Assembly: GCA_963969595.1 (NCBI GenBank)
Contig: OZ018415.1
Span: 8,556,001 to 8,620,000, forward strand
Direction: 5' to 3'
Source: Neckera pumila
Lineage: Eukaryota; Streptophyta; Bryopsida; Hypnales; Neckeraceae
DNA length: 64,000 nucleotides
Positions 35,772 to 46,819 of the stretch are shown piece by piece (position 1 is the first letter of the stretch; each line of letters starts with the position of its first letter). A program made the translations under genes and the position numbers. Below the pieces are notes generated by a model. That model searched no databases, had not been told where the DNA came from, and worked only from the letters and a program-made list of their open reading frames with translations.

Positions 35772-36699
35772 TTAATCCCTAAAGGACCATTGTCCCTTCG
35801 GGGGATAAATGAGATTTCGGGCAGGTACCTACGGGCTAAATTTTTGTCGTAATTTTTTGAAACTTTTTTTAAGATAGAAAAAATGATAAGCTTTGTGGAA
35901 GTGTAAAATTTTTTCCAATCGGTGCCAGGGAACAAAAGTTATGCCCAAATAAGCTCAAAACAGGGGAGAAGGGGGAGCAAAAAAATTTTGCAAAAAATTT
36001 AATTTTTTTTCTTGATTTTTTTTGTTATAGATTATATTTTTGTCTATTTGGAAAGATTTGATTCATTTCATTTGTATTTTTTATGAGAAAGTTAAGAACA
36101 ATCTTGTTTTTTGGGCAATTAGAGCATCATCTTGAAAAAAATAACTTGTAGGATTCATTTTGGAATGCAATTTTTGCAATTTTTCAAGAAAAAATGTTCC
36201 ATATGGTTTAGTTTTTGTGCTAGAACAATCTCACCATGGAAATTAGTGCATTTTAATTCCATCTAAAAAATATTAATATTTTAGATTTTCCTTCTATCTT
36301 GTACTATCTTCTATTTAATAATTTTCTTAAGAATGAAAATTAAGTTTTTTTGAATTTCTATTTTTACCTAGACTCTAAACTCAGTTCTCTACTATAAAGA
36401 TATTAAGCTCAAAACTCTATAGTGCAAAAAATTTAAGTTAAAAATGTTAAAAATGTTCAAAATCTAGTCCCACAATGTGCTGAAATTTTTGTTTTTTGCA
36501 TTTCAAACGCAGATATCTTGCAATCTGTGCAGTCAAAAATTCTGAAATTTTTACCACACATTTTCATACTAGTTAGGTATAAGATCCTATGGTTAGATGT
36601 GCAAAAAACACAATTTTTGAAGTTTTTACTCTTTGCTTTAGAAATGGCAATTTTGAGAGTTTTTTGGCAGAAAAAAGGCCTTGGTCCTCTAGGGATTAA
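35772..36699 (-). mobile_element. TTAA-flanked piggyBac-like MITE, subfamily A, inverted
   Basis: TTAA lies at 35772-35775 and 36696-36699. The left end (tccctaaaggaccattgtcc) is the right-hand type of the plus-oriented copies, and the right end carries ggccttggtcctctaggga. Length is 928 bp. Confidence 0.8.
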
Positions 36700-37056
36700 T
36701 GAATGAATGAAAATAGATCAATCATTGTCTGATGATCATACTTTATCTTAGCTCCTCAATGGTGCGAGTAAATCCAAATTTATAGTGAACTCATCACAAG
36801 CTCTTCAATTACCCCGAGTAAGCAATTTCTTTATAATATGATTTGCAAGGGTGCCGGATCATAAATTCAATTTCAAGCTAATTATGTAATTATAATTAGT
36901 GAAATAAATTTTATTAATAATCCTTTTGAAAAAAAAATTTAAGTTGGCATAATATGATCATTTAATTTTTCAAACAAGATATTATATTTAAAAAAAAGAA
37001 ATGCACATTTGGTTGGTAGTTAAAACTACCATTTCAAACATAAGTATTACATTGGA

Positions 37057-37215
37057 TGGACTGTCTATCCAAATTGTCCAATTTGTTCGCTTGACTAGGA
37101 CATCCGACGACCTTAATTTGTCCGATGTGACTACTTTAAGTTAGTTACATTGTCTATTTGATTCATCCAAATTGTCCGATATGTCCGCTTGTCTGGGACG
37201 TCCAATGATCTTAAC
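37057..37215. repeat. Two-unit diverged tandem repeat
   Basis: A segment of about 60-70 bp occurs twice: atccaaattgtcc, then tcgcttg or ccgcttg, then ggacatccgacgacctta or ggacgtccaatgatctta. No coding function is apparent. Confidence 0.5.
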
Positions 37216-37343
37216 CAGGGCTTTTTTTTTTGACCAATATCCCCCCCTCTGGCTTCACAGCAGAGGCTAGTATTTGGAGGGAGGGACAGACATAGGCCAA
37301 AATTTTGACAATCTGGCACCATGGTGCCCAAAAAAAAAGCCTT
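37214..37343. mobile_element. Possible 130-bp inverted-repeat element
   Basis: The ends read cagggctttttttttt and gcccaaaaaaaaagccttg, inverses of each other apart from small differences. An inner hairpin pairs cctctggct with agaggctag. No clean target duplication was found. Confidence 0.35.
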
Positions 37344-38154
37344 GATCCTAACTCAACCAATGTGACAACAATGATTTCAAACCACCTACATCATGTGATT
37401 AGTCTACCAAAATTTGTATACAAATTTACAAATTACGTCCCATTTGTAAATGTTCCACTATAAGCGCAAAACCTAATAATTTGATTTCAACATCATTCAC
37501 ATGTTAAATAGAAACGTGTCATAGGTGATCATCCTATTCTTGAATTCTACCATAACTCTCAATATACTTCATAATCTTGTGGTTGCATGATGACCGTGGC
37601 GGCCTACTCTTGAGGAAGCAAAGGAAAAGCATGCCCAGGTTCAAATCAGGATCTGAATCTCTAATTAAGTCTCTACTTGCTAAATTGAACCCTCGGATTT
37701 TTATAACGTTAGCTTTGCGTACCCATAAGGCTATAAACCTAAGTTTCGGTTTTAGATTGGATTCTCAAATTCAATTTTTGAACGTGTCCCTGTTTTGAAT
37801 CCTTCAACGTTATTAGACTTGTGTTCAATATCGCAAATTAAAAACTAACAATTAACAAGATGGAGATTGATGTTTCCAAGAGCACCTAATCAATTAACAC
37901 AAGAAAGGATCATGCTCACCATACTCAACCCGTGTTAATTTACGATCAATTTTACATGATATTTTGATACATCCTATGTGCAAAATAATGTGAACTACTA
38001 ACTTCAAAGCAAGACGGTATAAACAGCTAGTACCATGTTACTATGAGTTGAAAAGTGAGGAAACGCTGGCCATTGCTAGTTTGTGTCTACCTTTGCAGTA
38101 ATGTATAAGTGGTTCAATCGACTAAACTTATATGCAATCTAGGAGAGGCTCTAG

Positions 38155-38156
<2 letters not shown>

Positions 38157-38190
<34 letters not shown>
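38157..38190. repeat. (AT)n microsatellite
   Basis: Seventeen uninterrupted AT units. Confidence 0.95.
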
Positions 38191-38193
<3 letters not shown>

Positions 38194-38379
38194 CTCGCAT
38201 TGATATGATATTATATGTTGTTGTAATTGTATATTCATGCTAGGATATAGTCATATATTGCATCGGACGCATTGCAAGCAGTTCATATTAGCTCAATCGG
38301 AAATTTTTTACACCAAGCTAGCTAACCCAATCATTTGATCTATGCGCATCCACAAAAGTTGCAGTGGCTATCTTGGGTG

Positions 38380-38900
38380 TCTTCTATCTGTCTCACTTTG
38401 AACTTAAAGGGACATGGAAAATGGTATCACAAAATGAAAATAGCAAGTGCCACCCTGATATATCCGCTCAAGCAATTCCACCGTCCGAGGGAGTGAGAAT
38501 TTTTTTAAGTTAATGGTGATCAAAGGTGAATTTTTAATTAAGAAGAATGTAGCATAGCACGTGCAAAATCTATATGTTTGTGTAAATTAGATGGATTCAA
38601 CGCTTAGTTAGAAACTAGCCAGTGCGCCATGTGGACCCCCTTTCCAATGCAACTTTGCAAAGAGCATTAATTTCAATTTTGTTAATTTCCTAAACATTGG
38701 ACTACTTTGAACTTGATTATCTTAGGTTTTAGAGCATTGTGTATAATAGATCCAATTGTCACAATTTTGGAGGCAAATATGTTCAAAAAAATGAACAAAA
38801 TATTGAGTTGCGATCTTCTAGAGGTTTTCACCAATGTTTTGGATGAACCTCCGGTTAGTTCATTTCAGCCTATGCCTTTGAAAAAACATTTGGTTGGTGT
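38380..38900. repeat. Diverged copy of the DNA upstream of the lumen-protein gene
   Basis: The order of matching words follows 32130-32960: aatggtatcacaaaatgaaa, atatccgctcaagca, tggaccccctttccaatgca, actttgcaaagagcatt, ttaggttttagagc. The MITE found at 32281 in the other copy is absent here. Part of the tail also resembles GLR intron sequence at 51040-51105. Confidence 0.4.
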
Positions 38901-40496
38901 GTGAAAATAGAAGATCAAACACTGGACAAAATATTGGTAGTATTGGCAACCAATTACTGTACAAAAACAAGAATGTAACATGTAGCCATCAATTTCATAA
39001 AATTATAAAACTTTAGCCTCTTGCCATTTTGAATCCAAGGCTAATACCTAGGTTGTTGGAGGTGACTAGGTGGGTAGGATGATTGTACAAAACACTTGCC
39101 AATTTTGTTGCGTTTTACATTATTCATTCATTTTTTTGGAGTACTTTAAAAAATTAGAATGACCTTTGATTTTTCCTTTTTTTATAAATATGACCAATGT
39201 ATGCATCTATAAGACTAAGGTAACCATTGAAGGAAAATTGCAGAAAAATTCTCTAAGTAGGAGAACTAGAAAAGAGTCAAATTGCAAGCAACAACATACT
39301 TTTGATATTTTAAGTAGGAAAAAATAGGAAAAAAATTAAATAAAGAAAATAAAAATTGGTCACTGTAGCAATTCTATAGAAATGGTCATTCACCAAAAAA
39401 CACACCAAAATAATTTTTTACATGTTTTGAAATGCAAGTAGAAAGAGGCTCAACTTGTAGACTTCTATTTGATATATAATTAACTATTCTAGAAATCCTT
39501 TGAGTAGGAGCTAAAAGTGTACTATAAGATCATTTTTCTAATTTTTAGCTCCAAATTTATTTCTTTAAGTACTACTTTGTTCAAAAAATTCCGAAATTAA
39601 TAAGTGTGACATGAAATTGGAGTCTATTTTTGGATAGTATAATATTAAAAAAATTCCAAAAAAATAGACAACACGTATAATAGTCATGGGTACCTTATCT
39701 ATGAATTTTGAATCATTTAAAGCCAAAACGCAACAATTATGGCTAGAAAATAGACCAGCTAGAGACATGTGACAAAAAATAATACAAATGTTTCATGCAA
39801 TCACCTGGTATTGTTCTTGAGTTGACCATGGTAGCCAATCCCTACTCCCTTATTTGTGTTTATGAAGTTCGGAGTTTAGTTTCAAAACTAATATGTCTTT
39901 GAAAAACGAGGATTATTTGATTATAGGCTTTGGCAAAATTGAAGTTGAAAGAAAGTGGCTAGTGAGAATTTGATACTAGAAGAAATGAATTAAGATTAAG
40001 ATCTTGAAAAGGAAAAGATGCAACTGGTGCCTTTAGAAACCCTCTTGGCTCTTCCTACAAAGAAGAAACAAATGATTGGAGGTTTGAAAAAACTCCAAAA
40101 ACTTCTCAAACGGTGATTTCAAATGAACTTCTAATATGGTTTTGAACTTGAAAATGGAATGAGAATATAGACAATGACACACCAAAACAACGTTGTTAGG
40201 ATTGCTATAAGATTTGAACAATAACCATCATTAGGAATTGAATGATTTCTAATTTTTTAATTTACTATGCATGAACTGTTGGCCACAAGGCGATCCTACT
40301 TCTTCATTTTTATCACAAGGCAATCCTACTTTTAGATTATGGCAAGAAATATTTGTATTATTTGCCTATTTCTAATCATATGTTAACAACAATGAGTTTT
40401 TTGCCATAACTATTGCATAATAACTCCAAAAGACTCAAGATTTGTAATTAAAGTATTTATGACCATTTATATTTTTTATGATTATAAAATACTTTT

Positions 40497-40760
40497 CAAT
40501 AATATCTTACTATTCACAAACAACCTCCAAATGAATGTCACACTTGTCAATTTGGATTTTTTCATATGCTCTAGTTTCTAGCTCAAAAAAGCAATTTGGG
40601 ATTTTTAGTATCGAGAATAAAGGTCATCTTCCTAGGACTACACATACTACCCAAGATATTTTAATGAACTAATAGCAAAATCTTTTATCCTATACATGTA
40701 CTCCAAATACTTTTCCTTTGAATGAGTTTCTAAGGATTATAGAATTTAATTTTCTTAAGA
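40497..40760. repeat. Direct repeat, copy 1 (copy 2 at 41050-41310)
   Basis: Shared words in the same order: acaacctccaa.tgaatgtc, acacttgtc, tttctagctca..aaagcaat, ttgggattttta, agatattttaatg, gcaaaatc, tttcctttgaatga. Copies are about 550 bp apart and about 80 percent alike by eye. Confidence 0.55.
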
Positions 40761-40924
40761 TATGAAAAACTTACTGAAAGCCCTTAAAAATTTGAAATGA
40801 TGGACAATAATTTTTTTGGTTTTTTGAATTGTTTTATTCTTTTCTAAAATACAAATATTAAAATATGTGAATTTTTGAATTTTTGAATTTTTTGTTTTTT
40901 AAGCTGCCAAAATTTTCATTCTTA

Positions 40925-41015
40925 TTTTCTTCATAAACATTACATTGAATGTCATTGTTGACATAAAAACATGGCTTATTGCATTGAATGTCTAACAAAA
41001 TCTATCAAATTTGAC
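40925..41015. mobile_element. Fragment of the gttgacataaaaacatg foldback family
   Basis: The segment attgttgacataaaaacatg followed by ttgcattgaatgtctaac matches the second half of the elements at 45348 and 60807. The left arm is largely lost. Confidence 0.4.
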
Positions 41016-41049
41016 ACAAAAAATCCAGAAAAACTCAGGCTCCTTCTAA

Positions 41050-41310
41050 TGATATTTTACTATTTATAAACAACCTCCAATTGAATGTCACACTTGTCGG
41101 TTTGGATCTTTTTATATACGGAGTATTGCAATTTCTAGCTCAATAAAGCAATTTGGGATTTTAGCACTAGTATTTGAGGTCAATTTTATAGGGTTGTACA
41201 TACTATGAAAGATATTTTAATGTGTTATTAGCAAAATCATTTATTGTGCATATATACTCAAAGTAGTTTCCTTTGAATGATTATAGAATTTAGTTTTTTA
41301 GAATATGATC
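41050..41310. repeat. Direct repeat, copy 2 (copy 1 at 40497-40760)
   Basis: This is the second copy of the segment at 40497-40760, with the foldback fragment at 40925-41015 lying between them. Confidence 0.55.
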
Positions 41311-42043
41311 AATTTATTGAAAGCCCTTATAAGTTGAAAACAATGGGCATTTGATTTTTTGAATCTATTTTACTACTTTCTATAATACAAACATCAAATT
41401 ATGTATTTTTATGAAATTTTCATTTTCTTAATTTTGTCCATAACTTTTGGAGACTTTTTGTTTGATTTAAATTTTCAAAGATATGTTATTTTCAGTGGTT
41501 TATTGATTTTGCACATGTTATTTTATTTTATGTTAATAATTTTTTTTTGTAAGCTCATAATACTACCTATACAATGATACTATTCCAAATGCCAACAAAT
41601 AACAAGTGAAAGTGTTTCTTGCAATCACCACCCTTCCGACTTGTATAGTTACCCTATTCCCATATCAAGATGAACAATGATATTCTTGTTTGTCAATACG
41701 GGAAGAGGCTTTTCTGAACTTTAATGAACCCTCACTAGTTTTACTGATGAGTGACAATGTGCCAAAGAGAATCTTTAACACTGCTGCAAATGTTCCTCAC
41801 TTGAATGGTTGGAATAGAAGCAATAACTTTAGAACTCAAGAAAGAAACTCAAAGTGGGACATATTAATTAAATAGACATGAGAGTAAGAGGGACATTGAA
41901 ATTAATCCTGTGAGGACGATGTGGATCTAAAAAGTTTGATGGATGACTGTTAACTATAGAAATAAAGAATGCATCAATTAGTTCAATAATTAGAGTATTT
42001 TGGTGATTACCTTGCTCATGGGGAGGAAGGGTTTGTAACATTA

Positions 42044-42973
42044 TTAACCCCTAAAGGACCATTGTTTGTTCGGGGGACAAATGGGATTTCGGGCAGGTAC
42101 CTACAGGCTGAATTTTTGTCATGATTTTCTGAAACTTTTTTGGAGGATAGAAAAATTGATAAGCTTCGTGGGAGTATAATTTTTTTTCAATTGGTGCCCA
42201 GGAACAAATGTTATGTCCAAATAAGCTCAAAACAAGAGAGAGGGGGTAGCAAAAAATTTTTGCAAAAAATTTAATTTTTTAATTTTTAATTTTTTTTCCT
42301 CATGGATTATATTTTTGCCTATTTGGGAAGCTTTTATTCATTTCATTTGGATTTTTTATGAGAAAGTTATGGACAATCTTGTTTTTCGGGCAATTAGAGC
42401 ATCTTCTTGAAAAAAATAACTTGTAGGATTCATTTTGGAATGCAATTTTTGCAATTTTTCAAAAAAAAAAGTTCCACATGGTTTAGTTTTCTTGCTAGAA
42501 CGATCTCACCATGGGGGTTAGTGCATTTTAATTCCATCTAAAAGATATTAATATTTTAGATTTTCCTTCTATCTTGTACTATCTTCTACTTAACAATTTT
42601 TTTAAGAATGAAAATTAAGTCTTTTTTATTTTCTTTCTTTTTTCTAGACTCTCAACTCAATTCTCCACTATAAAGATTTAAAGCTCAAAACTCTATAGTG
42701 CAAAAAATTTAAGTTAAAAATGTTCGAAGTCAAAAAACCTAGTCCCGCAATGTACTGAAAATCTTGTTTTTTTCACTTTAAATGCAGATATCTTGCAATT
42801 TGTGCGGCCAAAAATTCTGAAATTTTCCACAAATTGTCATACTAGTTAGGTATAAGATCTTACGGTTGGATGTGCAAAAAAAACAATTTTCAGATTTTTT
42901 TACTCTTTGCTCTAGAAATGGCAGTTTTGAGAGTTTTTTGGCAGAAAAAAGGCCTTGGTCCTTTAGGGGTTAA
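42044..42973 (-). mobile_element. TTAA-flanked piggyBac-like MITE, subfamily A, inverted; best-preserved copy
   Basis: TTAA lies at 42044-42047 and 42970-42973. Both termini are intact: cccctaaaggaccattgttt and ggccttggtcctttagggg. Length is 930 bp. This is the cleanest reference for the family in the window. Confidence 0.85.
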
Positions 42974-43192
42974 TCATCCTAAATCCACATTCTCTTTTAG
43001 AGATTGGGACAATTCCTCTCTAGATTCCTAGTAATGAATTTGGTTTAATTTGCAAAGAATCATTTGCTTATTAGGAAGTTGCAATACTAGTGTCATTGGT
43101 CGGCTAAGAAGTTGGAATGAAGGAGACCCATTCTTTATGGGAAACAAAAAGTGCCCTTCAACTTTGGTTAATAATGATATGTCATTCCAAGG

Positions 43193-44184
43193 TTAACCCC
43201 CAAAAGCCCGTTGTTCCTTTGGGGGACAAATGCGTTTTCGGGCAGGTATCTACGGGCTGAAATTTTCTCCTGATTTTTTTGAAACTTTATTGGAGGTAGA
43301 AAAATTGATTAGCTTCATGAGAATATAATTTTTTTCACAATCGGTGCCCGAGAACAAAGTTATGACAAAATAAGCTCAAAACAGGGGACAGCGGGCAGTA
43401 AAAAAAATGTGCACTTTTTTTTTTTTTTTTTTAAGTATTTTTTCTCATATATTATATTTTTGTCTATCAAAAAAGCTTTGATTCATTTCATTTGGATTTG
43501 TTATGAGGAAGTTATGGACATTCTTGTTTTTCGGGCAGTTAGAGCATCTTTTTGAAAAAAATAACTTGTAGGATTCATTTCTAAATGCAATTTTTCTAAT
43601 TTTTGAAATTTTATTTTTTGCATGGTTAAATTTATTTGCTACATTGAATAGGGGTATTAAAGGGACCAAATAATTAAAGGGACCTTTCTTTAGAAACTGT
43701 ACTTATTTGAGACAAGATGTACAACCCATGGTAGATATTTATATAGTGCGGGATGTCAATTAATTAGTATGGGTCCCCTTAATACCCCTATTCAGTGTAG
43801 AACAATCTGACCATTGGGATTAGTGCATTTTAATCCCATCTAAAATATATAAATACTTTAGATTTTCCTTCTATCTCGTACCTATTTCTACTTAATAATT
43901 TTTTCAATAATGAAAATTAATTTTTTTTGAATTTTTTTTTCTTGAGTAGATTGTCAATTCACTTTCCCACTATAAACATTTAAAACTCAAAACTCTGTAG
44001 TGTAAAAATTTTAAGTTAAAAATGTTCAAAGTCAAAAAACCAATCCCACAATGTGCTGAAAAATTTGTTTTTTTCACTTTAAACATAGATATCTTGCAAT
44101 CTGTGCAGTCAAAAATTCTGAAATTTTTTCCACACATTCTCATACTAGTTAGGTGTAAGATCCTATGGTTAGATGTGCAAAAAA
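43193..44184 (-). mobile_element. TTAA-type MITE, subfamily A, inverted, right end lost, carrying a nested element
   Basis: The left terminus is TTAA-cccccaaaagcccgttgttc. The body follows the 42044 copy until ttagatgtgcaaaaaacccc, where the match stops before the usual terminus. A 156-bp element interrupts it at 43642-43797. Confidence 0.7.
43642..43797. mobile_element. Nested 156-bp MITE with TA target duplication
   Basis: The termini are CATTGAATAGGGGTATTAA and the inverse of ttaatacccctattcagtg, continuing to gggacc / gggtcccc. TA precedes and follows it. Removing it restores the host-element text seen in the 42044 copy (ttgctagaac). TA duplication fits the Tc1/mariner group. Confidence 0.75.
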
Positions 44185-44250
44185 CCCCATCATACATTAG
44201 CTTATCTTAAACTTGTAACAACCATTATTCCAACTTCTACTACTGTATAT

Positions 44251-44569
44251 TAAAGTAGGAGGCTCGAACTCCGACTGGGCATTTTGGACCGATCATGCAA
44301 TAGAGGTACATTTTGCTTTTTTCAATGTACCAAAATGTACAAACAATGTACATTCTAAGAGGGGGTCGCTTATAGAGCTCTATGGCATGTTAACTTCAAA
44401 ATTTCATAACTAATTCCACAAAGCTCCAAAAAATATGAAACAGCTTGGGCCAAATGCCATTTTGTCTTGTCTTTCAAGAAAAATTTATTGAAAAATAATT
44501 CAAGATGTTTTACCTTTCTGAAATTCAATTTCAGTGCTTAGATGGTCGCTTTATGGACCTCCTATCTTA
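44251..44569 (-). mobile_element. TA-flanked MITE (AGGTAGGAGG family), inverted copy
   Basis: The ends are TAAAGTAGGAGGCTCGAAC and gacctcctatctta. The body is the inverse of the 14543 and 62391 copies (ctttcaagaaaaatttattg, acattttggaccgatcatgc). Length is about 319 bp. Confidence 0.6.
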
Positions 44570-44754
44570 TTCCTTAAAGTTATGGTACCATGTACATATG
44601 TGATTGTTTACAGTCAAACTTAGTAATGATGTTGTGTGTTGGAAGTAAAAAAAATATAAGTAATATACATGGGTCATTGAAGCCTTAAAAAATCAAGCAA
44701 CTATTCAATATATGCCAAAATAACCTTGAGTAGTTGCGGACTTGCATTTGAAGT

Positions 44755-45270
44755 CAAGTTTGGTTGGATCTTCACAAAATTTTGACACGAGGCGTGAATA
44801 AGCGACTCCTTGATGGAAATAAATATTTTATCCAATCGGGAGCCTAGATAGACAGTTATGTTGTCCTAAACTTTTTGGGACAATCTGGAAAACTTCGAGA
44901 GCATGAATAAAATTCTTCTACTTTTGAAATGTAGCTAGTATATAACTGATATGTTATAGGATGCAGTTGTCAAAACAACACAATATGTATAGTGAAAAAT
45001 TCTCACTTTAGGAGGAGTTAAAGTTTGCTAATCCTATTGATTAAGGTTGGAAAAAAAATCTTCTTACTTTAAGCATTATAATCTTTCAATTTGTACAACC
45101 AAAGTTTCTAATTGATTTTCCACACATTTCCATAGTAGTCTAGTACGGAGTACAAATTTATATGATTGAATTTTTGTCAACTTTTTATTTTTATTTTTTT
45201 TCATTATCCTAAAAAGTCAAAGTTTTTGACAATTTTTGTCCGAAATGTGCCTTGGTCCTTTAGGGGTTAA
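44755..45270. mobile_element. TTAA-ended repeat, subfamily C, left border unclear
   Basis: The right end is ccttggtcctttaggggttaa (TTAA at 45267-45270). The interior matches 4020-4527 in block order (ttttgacacgaggcgtg, agttatgttg, attaaggttggaaaaaaa, gtatgattgaattttt-type text). No left TTAA terminus was found. Confidence 0.5.
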
Positions 45271-45347
45271 CAAATAACTTTTATATAGGTAGAGAGTAAG
45301 CATACATCACTTTTAAATAAGTAACCAATATCCAAGCTAGGTTATTA

Positions 45348-45565
45348 TACTATAAAAAATCCCCATTGTAGATGACGAGCCTTAATTTTTTTAACTGGAT
45401 TTTAGGGGATGTCAAATGCAACAAATCCATATTTTATGTCAACAAAAACATCCAATATAACATCAATGTTGACATAAAAACATGTATTTGTTGCATTTGA
45501 CATCTTCTAAAATCAGTTTAAAAAAATTAGTGCTTGTCATCTAGAACATGGGTTTCTTATTGTGT
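45348..45565. mobile_element. Foldback MITE (ACTATAAAAAA family), copy 1
   Basis: The left arm (agatgacgagccttaatttt, gatgtcaaatgcaacaaat, catgttttta-type text) is mirrored by the right arm (gttgacataaaaacatg, tgttgcatttgacatc, cttgtcatctag). The centre is near aacatcaatgttgac. The same family occurs at 60807 and at the window's right edge. Confidence 0.6.
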
Positions 45566-45879
45566 TATAAACTAATTGTTATAAAGGTATTCTATACAAT
45601 TGACTAGGATAATAAAATTTCATGAACGTGTGGAGTCAAATTGCATTCATGAGATCCAAATAGACAATGAAGGCTTGCAAATCACATCTAAAGAAGGCAA
45701 ATTTGCATGTTTGACTATTAATGCGCAAGTTGCTACTACTGATTTAAACACCATAAAGAAGAGAATTCATATAAGATAGGATATTGAAAAATAATGCAAG
45801 AATACATGATAGTTTTATACTTCTATTTTTAATTTCTAAATGCCTAATCTACCATTTTATGGACGCCCAACTTTAGAAA

Positions 45880-46819
45880 GCACTTTTTGGAAGAAAATAT
45901 TTTTTGTAATCCTAAAATCTCATTGACCTCTCAAAAAACAAAATAGATTTTGGGTAGGCTCATATAGTTTCCGTATTTGTTGGAATTTTTGAAACTTTTG
46001 TGAAGATAAAAAAATGCATTAGCTTTCTAGAAATATAATTGTTATTTCATTAGTGCCCAAAACAACAAAAATTATGGTAAAATAAGCCCAACTTTTAGTT
46101 TGGCAAACAAAACTCCTCCAACAAAAACTAAAATTTTTAAAACTTATTTTTTTCTCATAAATTTTATTTTTATATGAATAGGAATCAAATCATTCCATTT
46201 GAATTTCTTATGTGAACATGATGGACAATTTTGTTTTTTCAGGCAAGCATCTTTTTGAAAAAATCCTTTGTAGGATTCATTTTTAATTCAATTTTAAAAA
46301 TAAAAAAACAAAAATTCACAAAGTTAAAGATCTCATGCTAGAACTATCTCACCATTGAGATTGGTATGTTTCAATTCCATCTTAGAGCTATTGACAGTTT
46401 AGTTTTTCCTTAAATTTTGAACCTACTTCTACCTAATGTTTTTTAATGTATAAAAATTAAGTGATTTTATTTTGGATTTTTTTACTAGATTCTCAATTCA
46501 ATTATTCAAATTAAAAAACTAGACATTCAAAATCATTAGAACAAAAATTTTGAGCTAAGAAGATTCAAAATCTTGTATTCTAGTCATGTGAGGTGAAAAT
46601 AATCCATTTTCTTTACCTCAAATGCAAATATCTTGAAATCTATGTAGTCAAAGTTTCTAAAATTTCTTCCAAACATTCTTACATTAGCCTAGTACAATAT
46701 CCCATGGTTAAATCATGCAAAAAAGAAACAGTTTTTTTAAAGCTTTTTGCTCTTTGCAATAGAATTGGCAATAATGAGTGGTTTTTGATAGAAAAATGCC
46801 TTGGGACTCCAAAGATTAA
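45880..46819 (-). mobile_element. Degenerate TTAA-type MITE, subfamily A, inverted
   Basis: The block order matches the 42044 copy (taatcctaaaatctcattga, gggtaggctcatatag, gctagaactatctcaccatt, ccttgggactccaaagattaa). The right TTAA is at 46816-46819. The left terminus cannot be found, and divergence is greater than in any other full-length copy. Confidence 0.5.
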
